A stretch of DNA of 64,000 bases. Origin: Thiopseudomonas alkaliphila. GTDB taxonomy: Bacteria > Pseudomonadota > Gammaproteobacteria > Pseudomonadales > Pseudomonadaceae. The stretch lies in NCBI RefSeq assembly GCF_001267175.1, contig NZ_CP012358.1:1404501-1468500 (forward strand), read 5' to 3'. Position 1 is the first letter of the stretch. Each line of letters opens with the position of its first letter. A program made the position numbers and the translations under genes. Positions 49,077-57,430 of this stretch are shown in pieces. Below the pieces are notes generated by a model. It had not been told where the DNA came from. It did no database searches and saw nothing but the letters and a program-made list of their open reading frames with translations.

Positions 49077-50723
49077 CTATTCCTCCATCCAAAGTTTGGT
49101 AAATTTGCTTAGACCAATAAATAATATTACTTTCTGTCTGTTTGGCTTATCTGCATGCAAAGGCAGCATACTCAAGAATAACAGCGCTTCTATTGCTTCA
49201 ATAGATTTTTTATCTTCACTGGTACTGCCGTCAAACAATATATTATCCATAACATATTTTACTTGCTTATGATAGTTAGTCAGTGCCAACTCAGCATAAA
49301 TTCTTTGGTCATTATAAATAGTATATTTAAATCTATCCGATACAATAAAATCATAATGGCCTGAGTAGGAGTGCATCATCTTTGCTTTATCATACCGAGG
49401 GTCACCATATATACCGGGCACCCCAAACTCACCCCTAGGATCTATAAGTTTAATTTGCCGTGATCTTACATCGTAAAGAATATTCGTAAAGCATAAATCC
49501 CCATGTATTGGTGTAAGTTTTGTAGATTCTAACAATCTGAACTTACTGCAGAAGTCCTCCAAGACTTTTAAAACATCAAACAAACCAAATTTCACTCCTT
49601 TTTTTTCAACCCATAGTGATGCTGCCTCCTTATCAGCATTTATATATTGCTCTAGCCGTCTTTGAGTCTTATTAACATATATCTCTCTAGCCATGTATTT
49701 AGCTAAACTCGACTTAAACTCATACTTCTCAGCTAAAATCATAAAGTTTTTAACTTTTCTAGCAACATTATTCCAAGCACCTATTTCAAGTCGCTCACTA
49801 ATAAACAACTCATTAAGTGTTGGTATGGACAAAAACTCCATACTAATATGCGGCACAGCTCCATCATTACTATCATAAATTTTTGGTATAAAATAAGACA
49901 TTTCATCAGGTATTTGGCTAAACCAACGCACTTGATGCCTATATGCTTCAGTATTCTCAGATCTTTTAGTTACGATGCCACTCTCGCTATCGTACGACAG
50001 CTCATTGAAATGCCTTAAATTATTAAAATTAAGTCTTGCTTCATAATAAGAATCCACATGACCAAAATCTTTCCAGCCCCCAGCATTTAACAAAGATATC
50101 GGGGTTGTTAAAGAGTACGTTTCGATAGCCCTAAAAAAAGGATCCATTTCTTCATCTTTTAAATTTAAACTGTCCTTCAGACTTGATCTAAATCTATACC
50201 CTTGACTAAACAAGAATAAACCGACACAAACGTTCGCTGCTTTTTCTTTAACAAAAGCCTCTCTATCGCTTTTTATTTTTACCATTCCATCTTTATTACT
50301 GGATATACTTGTCCAGCGATATAAGTCAGAACGTTTTTGGATATAAATATTATCTGTTTCAAAAGCATAAATTTTATCTATAAGCGTGTCGGCCATGTGA
50401 ACAATGGCATGCTTATATTCAGGTAAGCCAGATAATCCACTCAGCACTGAGTGACCAATACTATAGCTTTGGCTCAAACGAATAACTCTCACATTGAATC
50501 CAGGGACCAAGCTCAAGTCAATGTCGGGCGTATTTTCTCTCAATATGATAACAAAATCAGCTTCATCCCTAATTTCTTTGTATAGATTTAAAATATGTAC
50601 CCATAGCGGCTGTCCTTTCAAAGAAATGAATACAGGGAACTTTGTTCCGGTCTCTGCCTGCATTTGTGGACTTTGTATCCCCCAACTAGGAATAACAACT
50701 CGGAACGCTCTCTCATTATTCAT
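49077..50723 (-). CDS. Nucleotidyltransferase-like/choline-kinase-like fusion protein
   Basis: A 548-residue two-domain protein. Residues 1-240 look like a second nucleotidyltransferase (RVVIPSWGIQSPQMQAETGT, where the usual GxGxR loop is changed). Residues about 290-540 are an aminoglycoside/choline-kinase fold: PIHGDLCFTNILYD (Brenner motif, catalytic Asp) near 404 and KLIDPRGEFG (metal Asp) near 426. This pairing resembles LicA/LicC functions (choline kinase plus cytidylyltransferase) in one chain, but the substrate is unknown. Start: ATG at 50723, six bases after GGGGA; an ATG four codons upstream is possible. Confidence 0.78.
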   Translation of the reverse strand: MNNERAFRVVIPSWGIQSPQMQAETGTKFPVFISLKGQPLWVHILNLYKEIRDEADFVIILRENTPDIDLSLVPGFNVRVIRLSQSYSIGHSVLSGLSGLPEYKHAIVHMADTLIDKIYAFETDNIYIQKRSDLYRWTSISSNKDGMVKIKSDREAFVKEKAANVCVGLFLFSQGYRFRSSLKDSLNLKDEEMDPFFRAIETYSLTTPISLLNAGGWKDFGHVDSYYEARLNFNNLRHFNELSYDSESGIVTKRSENTEAYRHQVRWFSQIPDEMSYFIPKIYDSNDGAVPHISMEFLSIPTLNELFISERLEIGAWNNVARKVKNFMILAEKYEFKSSLAKYMAREIYVNKTQRRLEQYINADKEAASLWVEKKGVKFGLFDVLKVLEDFCSKFRLLESTKLTPIHGDLCFTNILYDVRSRQIKLIDPRGEFGVPGIYGDPRYDKAKMMHSYSGHYDFIVSDRFKYTIYNDQRIYAELALTNYHKQVKYVMDNILFDGSTSEDKKSIEAIEALLFLSMLPLHADKPNRQKVILFIGLSKFTKLWMEE

Positions 50724-50774
50724 TTTATTCCCCATATGCTTTATTAGTACAGTTATTTTTAGATTACAGCATAA

Positions 50775-53700
50775 CTACTTATTCATGGACTCGATAATTA
50801 TCCGCTCGGATAGCTCAATACATTCCTTTCTATTGGCTGCACCTAGAACAATACTAATATAATTTTTATTATCTCTCACCCAGTTGCTTACCAAATTTAC
50901 ACCAATACCTTTTAAGCTACTAAAATTCACACCCTCAACATCATCAAATTTATAAACCAAGCTATTAGAATTATTTATCACACTTCCTTTGTAAGTATAC
51001 TGCTTTTTTTTGCACATACTACTAACTTCAGAGTAGCGCTGTATAAACTCCTCCATTAATTTTAAACTATCATTAAGAGTGGTATATGAGTTTCTAGTTA
51101 ATCCAGAGCAACTAGCCCAGTAAGTATCCATTAATTCTAACTGACTAGATTTACTGTTCATTTTCTCGATAAAAGATGATTCATCGCCTGAATGCCAGCA
51201 AGCGAGTATATAAGCTGCATCATTCGAGCCAGAAATAATCATAACTGAAATAAGGTCAATAAGAGCTATTTTTTCAAGATCGTGAAATATGTGGCTATCG
51301 AATTTTTCACTCAGATTATTAGGTGCAGAGATTTGCGTTGTATTAATATCCAGACCTTCATCTCTTATCTTATCCATAACAAGCATAGCAGTAACAACTT
51401 TCGCCAGACCAATAGATGGTTTTATTCTATTATCATTTATCGTTTTTAATATTTTTTTATTTATCAGAGAGCCGTTTTTAAATTCATACTCAGCTATTAG
51501 TACAGAAGCCTCTATTGAGATATCTTCAAATAGTTTATTTTCAGCTACATTTTGGATCCGATCTTGATTACAACTACTCATTGCATATTCAGACAAAGTA
51601 AAGCATGTCTTACGATTTTCACTACATAAGACAACACTTAAGTAATGAGACTTCTCATCAATCCAGTAATTAATCAAACTTGAACCAATACCCACAATAT
51701 TTCCTGTTTTTAGACCTTTCACTCTTTTATCTTGGTGTATTAGACGATTTGTGTTTATTAGTATCTTTTTACCTTTTTTAAAGGATCTTAGCGAACAGTA
51801 TTTGCTGACTTCACTATAATCACTAATAAAAGACTCCGCTACCTTAAGAAGATCATTTGCTGTCGAGTAAGCTTTACTACTAAGTCCTGAGCTACTAGCC
51901 CAATGGGTTTTTTCTAAGCCTAAATTAATCGACTTTTTATTCATTTCTATAACAAACTTTTTTTCAGTGCCTGAGTGCCAAAGTCCTAGTGCGTAAGCTG
52001 ATTCATTAGAGCTGATAATCAAGGCTGCCTTGATAAGTTCAATTATTGGAACAGCCTCATTTTTCTCAAAAACCTTATACGCCTCATTACTTCCTGGCAG
52101 CAGGTCTATTGGCATTTTTATCACTGTTTTAAAAGGATCAATTTTATCTTTTTTTAACTTATCCCATACCATCATCACAGTTAGTAACTTAGCAAGTGAT
52201 GCTGGGACTTTAGCCTCGTTCGCTTTAACTGAAACTAACGTTCTTCGCTCAGTAATCTTACTATTTTTTAATATAAATTTTTGTACAACAAATGCTGCTT
52301 GCCCTGTAAGCTCATTGATTACATTACTGGGCTTTATTTTATCTTTATTCTCAGAAAGTAATGTGTGTAGACCGACACTATTTGACGCTTTAATTAGTAT
52401 TGAATCACCATCATTGATGATATTTGACAATTGCGCGGCCAGTAAGCTTTTATTTTCAAAATAATATACAACTTTATCTAATTTCTTGAGCTCTTTCGCT
52501 AGCTCTAAGACTAAGCCTCCAACCAATATAATCTTTCTAAAATCAATATTTTTAATGTCTTTAGCTAATTCCAAGTGATATTTTTGACTATTAACGCCAA
52601 GCTCTAACATATCCCCCAAAATTACTAGCTTATTTGCAGCAGGCACGTTTACTTCAGAAAATGCTTTAAGCGCTGCTTTCATAGATAGAGGATTAGCATT
52701 ATATGCCTCGTTATATACTGTAACTTTCTTACCTTTAAAGCTCATTTTAGATACTTCCCCTCGCCCCTCTATGGCGGAGAAAGAGTTTAATTGATTAATC
52801 ACTTTGGAGATATCTAAAGACTTATGATCGGCAACACCCAATACCGCCATCGCATTAAGCACCATATGCTTACCAATTGAACTCATTTCTAACATATGGA
52901 TTTTGCCACGAAGACTGATTTTTGCGATGTTTGGTGCATAATCAATCAGGCGGATATCAGACTTCTCATGTTCACCATAACTAATAATGGTTAAACCATG
53001 CTCTTTTGCTTTTTCTGAGATTAGTTCGTACTGCTCAATATCACGACAAATAATAGCTAACTCATTAGGATTCATAGCTTCAAAAATGCGAGATTTCTTG
53101 ATAGCCACCATATCTAGTGTATTATGGTATTCTAAGTGAGCTGCTGCAATATTAGTCACTATAGCTATATTAGGCTGTGCTAATTGTGTATTTAACGCCA
53201 TATTACCAATAGATAATTCAAGCACCCATGTCTTGGCAGTTTGTGACATCGATGCCATATTCCAAGCTATCCCTATGGGTAAGTTTGCGCTTCCTTTAGT
53301 CTGATCTATCTCAACTTGCATCTGTAAGGCATGTGATAGCATTGCGACAGTTGTTGTCTTACCGGCACTACCTGTCACTCCTATCACATCACCACGAAAA
53401 TACTTCCGACTCCACTTTCCAATATCAATTGTTGCTTTCCTAACATTAGGCACCAGTAACACAGGCACACCGAAATCTACATACTCTTCATAATCATCAG
53501 TTACTATCGCTCCTGCTCCTTTAAGAGTAAACGACTTCACTGCAACTTTGGGAAGATAACCCTTTTCCATATTTTTACCACGAGCGACAAGCAGACATCC
53601 TTTCTTAAAGCCGCCTGGATGAATACAAAGTCCTGTTGCCGTCCATCCTTTTTTAGGTCTAATCAACCAACGTCCACCAGTAGCCTCTTCTAAAGCTAAT

Positions 53701-55487
53701 GGTGTTAAAACCTGATCACCTTCTATTAATTTACGATTGGTTTGGTTAACCGACTTAGGGTAACTCTGTCCTGATAGTAATGAATGATAAGCAACCCAAC
53801 CTGATAAATAGTGCTGTACATCGTCTATTCGGACTCTAAATGCATGATGGCGAATAAAACAGCCATTCAGAATAGTGTCAGGTTTCTTATAAAACATAGC
53901 CATTTCCGGAAAGAAAAATCCGTTAACTAGGTAATTTGCACGCGCATGTAAAGCCTCATAAAAATCTTTAACATCAAATCCTTCTAATACACTCTTATGT
54001 TCAGGATACTCATCAAGCTTAAGTAGCATCTTATGAAAAGCCATGCTCAGCTCTAATAATGTTGGATAAGTGGTTATCCTATTTTTTATAAAGTCAGTGA
54101 ATCCTTTAACATTATTAACAGCGAACTGAAAATATTTTCTCTCTGGCCTATAAATAACCATCTCGTTAGTACAGTAGGATAACCAGTGGTCATGAGCACC
54201 ATTATGGCCAGCTTCTGATTCGATAAAGTAATCAAACGCGCGCTCAACACAATCAATCAAGCGTTCGTCCTTATCAATACCATACAATCGCATTAAACCA
54301 AATACTGCTTCACCGTCATAATAAATAACGTGATTCTCAGATATAACTTCTAACGTATCTGCGTTTAACACATGAACAAATTGTCCACTAGCTTTTTGCA
54401 TAGCAAGGATACCATTTGCCAGGTTCCTACTTAGCTTCAAAAATCTTGAATTATGCTCAGATTCTTTAAAAACTTGCATATATTTTACTAGTGCCAATAT
54501 GCAAACTGCATTAGCACCTAGCTTAATTGTATTATTTATCTCTAACACATAGGATTTATCATCAGAGTAATGTTTAATTACATTCTCTTCTAAATAAGTT
54601 AGCGCTAGTTCAATTTGCTGCGCAATAAAACGAAGATTTTGAGTCTCTAATTGATGCTCACGACAAAAACTATATCCTTCTATGAGTGAATATACACTAC
54701 TGGCATGGCGTAGCGTATTGTAGGTGTTGATGTTTCTACCAAAGCAAGGAAAATGCCCGTATTCAAAACGTCCACTAGGTTTGACTTGATTAGCTAAATA
54801 AAGAGTAGTTTTATCAATTAAATCTGATGTGATTTTTGGTGTCAATGAAGAGATTTCACGGCTACCATGACGTCTAGGTAAAGTACATAGAATTTCAACA
54901 TCATTCATTTGTGCGTCAAAAAACATGCCAGAAGTCTGAAAAACAATCAGCTCCATCTCACTATCAAAGCTTGGAATATTATTACTGCTGTGTCGTGACT
55001 TTATGTATTTATTTAAATTTTTGTAGTTAACTTTTGCATAGGGCACTTCACCACCCATATACAAACAAGCATTGGCATTAAGTTCCATTTCAGTTAACAA
55101 GCACCATGGTTTTGTATTACCTTTATAGGCAATTCCAGAGCGATAGTAGTTCCGCTTATAACCTCTAAGATCTTTATTAAATTCTTTCCAAGTAAACTTT
55201 CTTTCCTTATTAATCCACTCTAAGCGCAACCACTTCAGTGGATTATCAAACTTACTGGCTGCCCACTCCAACTTGTTGAGCAGCAGTTTTAAAACAGCTT
55301 TACCACCCTCTTCTAAAATATCATTATGACTGATGATCGGTGTAATAACTTTTGCTCGCTCATAGCCGTCCGAGACAGAAAGAATTAGTTTATTGTCTAA
55401 CTCACCTTGATGGCTTGTGTTTTTCCAATGTTTAATGAAATATTGAAGATTTTGAGTAAGTAACTCTTCTAGTTTTTTGGATTTCAT
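50775..55487 (-). CDS. Giant MurF-like ligase fused to two S11 DD-peptidase domains
   Basis: A ~1570-residue protein, first gene of the cluster. Residues ~1-600 are helical (repeats such as HASSVYSLIEGYSFCREHQ and LGANAVCILALVKYMQV), resembling an alpha/alpha toroid. Residues ~610-1010 form a whole MurF-like ligase: an N-terminal domain (LALEEATGGRWL, GLCIHPGGFKKGCLLVARGK), P-loop GVTGSAGKTTT near 700, NIAAAHLEYHNTLDM, and YNEAYNANPLSMKAAL. Residues ~1080-1270 are an S11 D-Ala-D-Ala carboxypeptidase-like domain with SLAK (1096), SSN and KTG (1258). Residues ~1345-1570 repeat that fold with all three motifs degenerate. No signal peptide is visible from the ATG at 55487, which follows AGGG; a longer start (55580) would add 31 residues not resembling a good signal. 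Function not known; I infer amino-acid ligation in surface polymer synthesis. Confidence 0.8.
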   Translation of the reverse strand: MKSKKLEELLTQNLQYFIKHWKNTSHQGELDNKLILSVSDGYERAKVITPIISHNDILEEGGKAVLKLLLNKLEWAASKFDNPLKWLRLEWINKERKFTWKEFNKDLRGYKRNYYRSGIAYKGNTKPWCLLTEMELNANACLYMGGEVPYAKVNYKNLNKYIKSRHSSNNIPSFDSEMELIVFQTSGMFFDAQMNDVEILCTLPRRHGSREISSLTPKITSDLIDKTTLYLANQVKPSGRFEYGHFPCFGRNINTYNTLRHASSVYSLIEGYSFCREHQLETQNLRFIAQQIELALTYLEENVIKHYSDDKSYVLEINNTIKLGANAVCILALVKYMQVFKESEHNSRFLKLSRNLANGILAMQKASGQFVHVLNADTLEVISENHVIYYDGEAVFGLMRLYGIDKDERLIDCVERAFDYFIESEAGHNGAHDHWLSYCTNEMVIYRPERKYFQFAVNNVKGFTDFIKNRITTYPTLLELSMAFHKMLLKLDEYPEHKSVLEGFDVKDFYEALHARANYLVNGFFFPEMAMFYKKPDTILNGCFIRHHAFRVRIDDVQHYLSGWVAYHSLLSGQSYPKSVNQTNRKLIEGDQVLTPLALEEATGGRWLIRPKKGWTATGLCIHPGGFKKGCLLVARGKNMEKGYLPKVAVKSFTLKGAGAIVTDDYEEYVDFGVPVLLVPNVRKATIDIGKWSRKYFRGDVIGVTGSAGKTTTVAMLSHALQMQVEIDQTKGSANLPIGIAWNMASMSQTAKTWVLELSIGNMALNTQLAQPNIAIVTNIAAAHLEYHNTLDMVAIKKSRIFEAMNPNELAIICRDIEQYELISEKAKEHGLTIISYGEHEKSDIRLIDYAPNIAKISLRGKIHMLEMSSIGKHMVLNAMAVLGVADHKSLDISKVINQLNSFSAIEGRGEVSKMSFKGKKVTVYNEAYNANPLSMKAALKAFSEVNVPAANKLVILGDMLELGVNSQKYHLELAKDIKNIDFRKIILVGGLVLELAKELKKLDKVVYYFENKSLLAAQLSNIINDGDSILIKASNSVGLHTLLSENKDKIKPSNVINELTGQAAFVVQKFILKNSKITERRTLVSVKANEAKVPASLAKLLTVMMVWDKLKKDKIDPFKTVIKMPIDLLPGSNEAYKVFEKNEAVPIIELIKAALIISSNESAYALGLWHSGTEKKFVIEMNKKSINLGLEKTHWASSSGLSSKAYSTANDLLKVAESFISDYSEVSKYCSLRSFKKGKKILINTNRLIHQDKRVKGLKTGNIVGIGSSLINYWIDEKSHYLSVVLCSENRKTCFTLSEYAMSSCNQDRIQNVAENKLFEDISIEASVLIAEYEFKNGSLINKKILKTINDNRIKPSIGLAKVVTAMLVMDKIRDEGLDINTTQISAPNNLSEKFDSHIFHDLEKIALIDLISVMIISGSNDAAYILACWHSGDESSFIEKMNSKSSQLELMDTYWASCSGLTRNSYTTLNDSLKLMEEFIQRYSEVSSMCKKKQYTYKGSVINNSNSLVYKFDDVEGVNFSSLKGIGVNLVSNWVRDNKNYISIVLGAANRKECIELSERIIIESMNK

Positions 55488-56188
55488 TGTTTTCCCTAGT
55501 ACTCTACAGCAGCTAAGTTTAGTAAGATTTAGTATTTTTAAATATGTTACATTCAGTATTTTGAATATCACATATATCACACAATTCTGTCTATCTTTTA
55601 TATATACTTGACCCTTAGTATTTAACGATTTAGCTGCCCACTGCCACCTCCAGTTTTAGCAAGCATCCCACAACGCAGTTACTCATACTCTTGAGCACCA
55701 CATAAGAGCCACACTTGCCTTTAATCGCTTCCGCCTGTTCATTACAGACGGAAACACATGTAGGTAAGATCTCTGTTGCTATCCATGCGAACTTGCCTCG
55801 GTTAGCCGATCTAAGTAGCAGGTCATTTTTAATGAGAGAGTACTGATATCAATATCAACGCCTAGTGATTTGTAATTATAGTCACTAACTATACTAAAGA
55901 TTAAATGACGAGTACTGTTAGTACAGTCTCCCCTCATGAAGCCCATTAACTAAATATCTCTAAGGCACTTGACACACTTAGTAGCTGGGAACCACGTACC
56001 AGCAATAGGATATTAATCTAGTAATCCTATATCTATAGCACACTCCATTAACAGATATATTAGTCTCTAATTCTTAGTACATCGATACTATTTGTACTTT
56101 GGTCATTCTTTCGCTTCTATCAAATTCTTTTATAGGTGTTCTATAAAAAACATATACTTGAGCTATGCTATTTTAGAGATTACTTATA
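55488..56188. promoter_or_regulatory. Long leader between HlyD gene and polymer cluster; possible gene debris
   Basis: 701 bp without an intact gene. It must hold the promoter of the five-gene minus-strand unit. A hairpin with a 10-bp stem lies at 55729-55753. On the minus strand around 55840-55880 a short text KSLGVDIDISTLSLKM looks like the start of an IS110-type transposase, but it soon hits a stop, so at most it is debris. I saw no JUMPstart/ops element. The part at 55960-56160 is AT-rich with several TATA-like hexamers but nothing I can assign. Confidence 0.4.
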
Positions 56189-57409
56189 TTATCGCTCACG
56201 CAAAGCTTCTTTTGCTTTATTAATAGGCTTCATCAAATAATCAAAAACAGTTTTTTCGCCTGTTTTAATATCTACAGTGGCGATCATACCGGGCACGATA
56301 GGATATTGATTACCATTTTTCGTACTCAAACTATCTGTTTCTGTTCTTATAAAAACTCGATAATAATAGATTTCAGGCTTTACCTCATCCTGGATAGTAT
56401 CTGGCGAGATCATCGTAACCACTCCCTCTAGACCACCATATATAGAGTAATCATATGCTGTAATTTTTACTTTGGCCTCTTGTCCTGGATAGATAAAAGC
56501 AACATCTCTTGGCGAAATTCTTGCTTCAATTAGTAATTGATCATCTAAAGGGACAATCTCCATCAACTGTCCATTTGGTGCAATTACTCCTCCTTTTGTA
56601 GTCACAGCTACATCTTTCACAATGCCTCTTACTGGCGATCGTAAAGTAAGCCTAGAAAGTGAGTCGGTACGCCCCTTAATGACTGATTCTAATGAATCCG
56701 CCTCAGCCTTTGCTTTAGCTAGTTCTTCACGCGCTCTGACCATATACTCGGATTTACGCTCGGTTTTTTTAAGCTGAATTTCAGACACTTGCCGTTGTAA
56801 CTTTAGCACTTCAACATTACTTGCTGCCCCTGCTCGTGCTAAGTTTCGTGTTAAATTAAGCTCTTGCTGAACTAACCCCAGTGACTCGTTTAAGCCTTTG
56901 ATTGATTCATCAAGCCCCTGCTTACGCGTATGATAAAGCCGTGTTTCGGTCTGTATTAAATGTGGGTATTCCTTAAGTTCCTCTGGAAAACTTAACTTAG
57001 TTTGATTCACTTCAGCTTCTAAACGAGCAATACTTGCTAAGGTCGCACGATACCTTGCTGCACTCTCCCCCACATTAGCCTCAGTTTTAGTCAAATCAAG
57101 TTGAGCTAGAATTTGCCCAGCTTCAACAATATCCCCTTCCCTTACATACAATTCTGATAATATGCCACCTTCTAGAGACTGGATCACTTGCTCTCGCGAG
57201 GTAGGTACAACTTTTCCTGTGCCCGTTGATACTTCAACTAACTCTGCAAAATAAGACCATGTAATCAGCGATGCTAATAACAATACAGTAGCCCAAATAA
57301 TACGAGTCGATTTTACAATTTCAGCTTCATCAATATGATCATTATATCTTTCTTTATCTTCTTGATAGTCAAGTAATACAACTTGACTCTGCTGTTCTGA
57401 GTTACTCAT
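56189..57409 (-). CDS. Type I secretion periplasmic adaptor (HlyD family)
   Basis: A 406-residue membrane fusion protein bridging the ABC transporter and the TolC-like channel. A cytoplasmic N-terminus leads to one helix (IIWATVLLLASLITWSYF, about 36-54). The lipoyl half-motif VIQSLEGGILSELYVREGDIV near 85, a long coiled coil (about 115-270), the second lipoyl half (LRSPVRGIVKDVAVTTKGGV) and the C-terminal MIATVDIKTGEKTVFDYLMKPI follow in the usual order. It corresponds to LapC of the Lap system. AGGAAG precedes the ATG. Last gene of the tolC-ABC-hlyD unit. Confidence 0.92.
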   Translation of the reverse strand: MSNSEQQSQVVLLDYQEDKERYNDHIDEAEIVKSTRIIWATVLLLASLITWSYFAELVEVSTGTGKVVPTSREQVIQSLEGGILSELYVREGDIVEAGQILAQLDLTKTEANVGESAARYRATLASIARLEAEVNQTKLSFPEELKEYPHLIQTETRLYHTRKQGLDESIKGLNESLGLVQQELNLTRNLARAGAASNVEVLKLQRQVSEIQLKKTERKSEYMVRAREELAKAKAEADSLESVIKGRTDSLSRLTLRSPVRGIVKDVAVTTKGGVIAPNGQLMEIVPLDDQLLIEARISPRDVAFIYPGQEAKVKITAYDYSIYGGLEGVVTMISPDTIQDEVKPEIYYYRVFIRTETDSLSTKNGNQYPIVPGMIATVDIKTGEKTVFDYLMKPINKAKEALRER

Positions 57410-57430
57410 AACGCTTCCTTAAGTTAACAC

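Noticed and set aside
50775..55580. Start of the giant protein at 55580 with an N-terminal signal anchor
   Set aside because: The extra 31 residues (MIYVIFKILN and on) are only mildly hydrophobic and lack a ribosome site, while the ATG at 55487 follows AGGG.
55488..56188. JUMPstart/ops element for RfaH before the polymer operon
   Set aside because: A GGAGGTGGCAGTGGGCAGC stretch is superficially similar, but the ops core GGCGGTAGC is absent.
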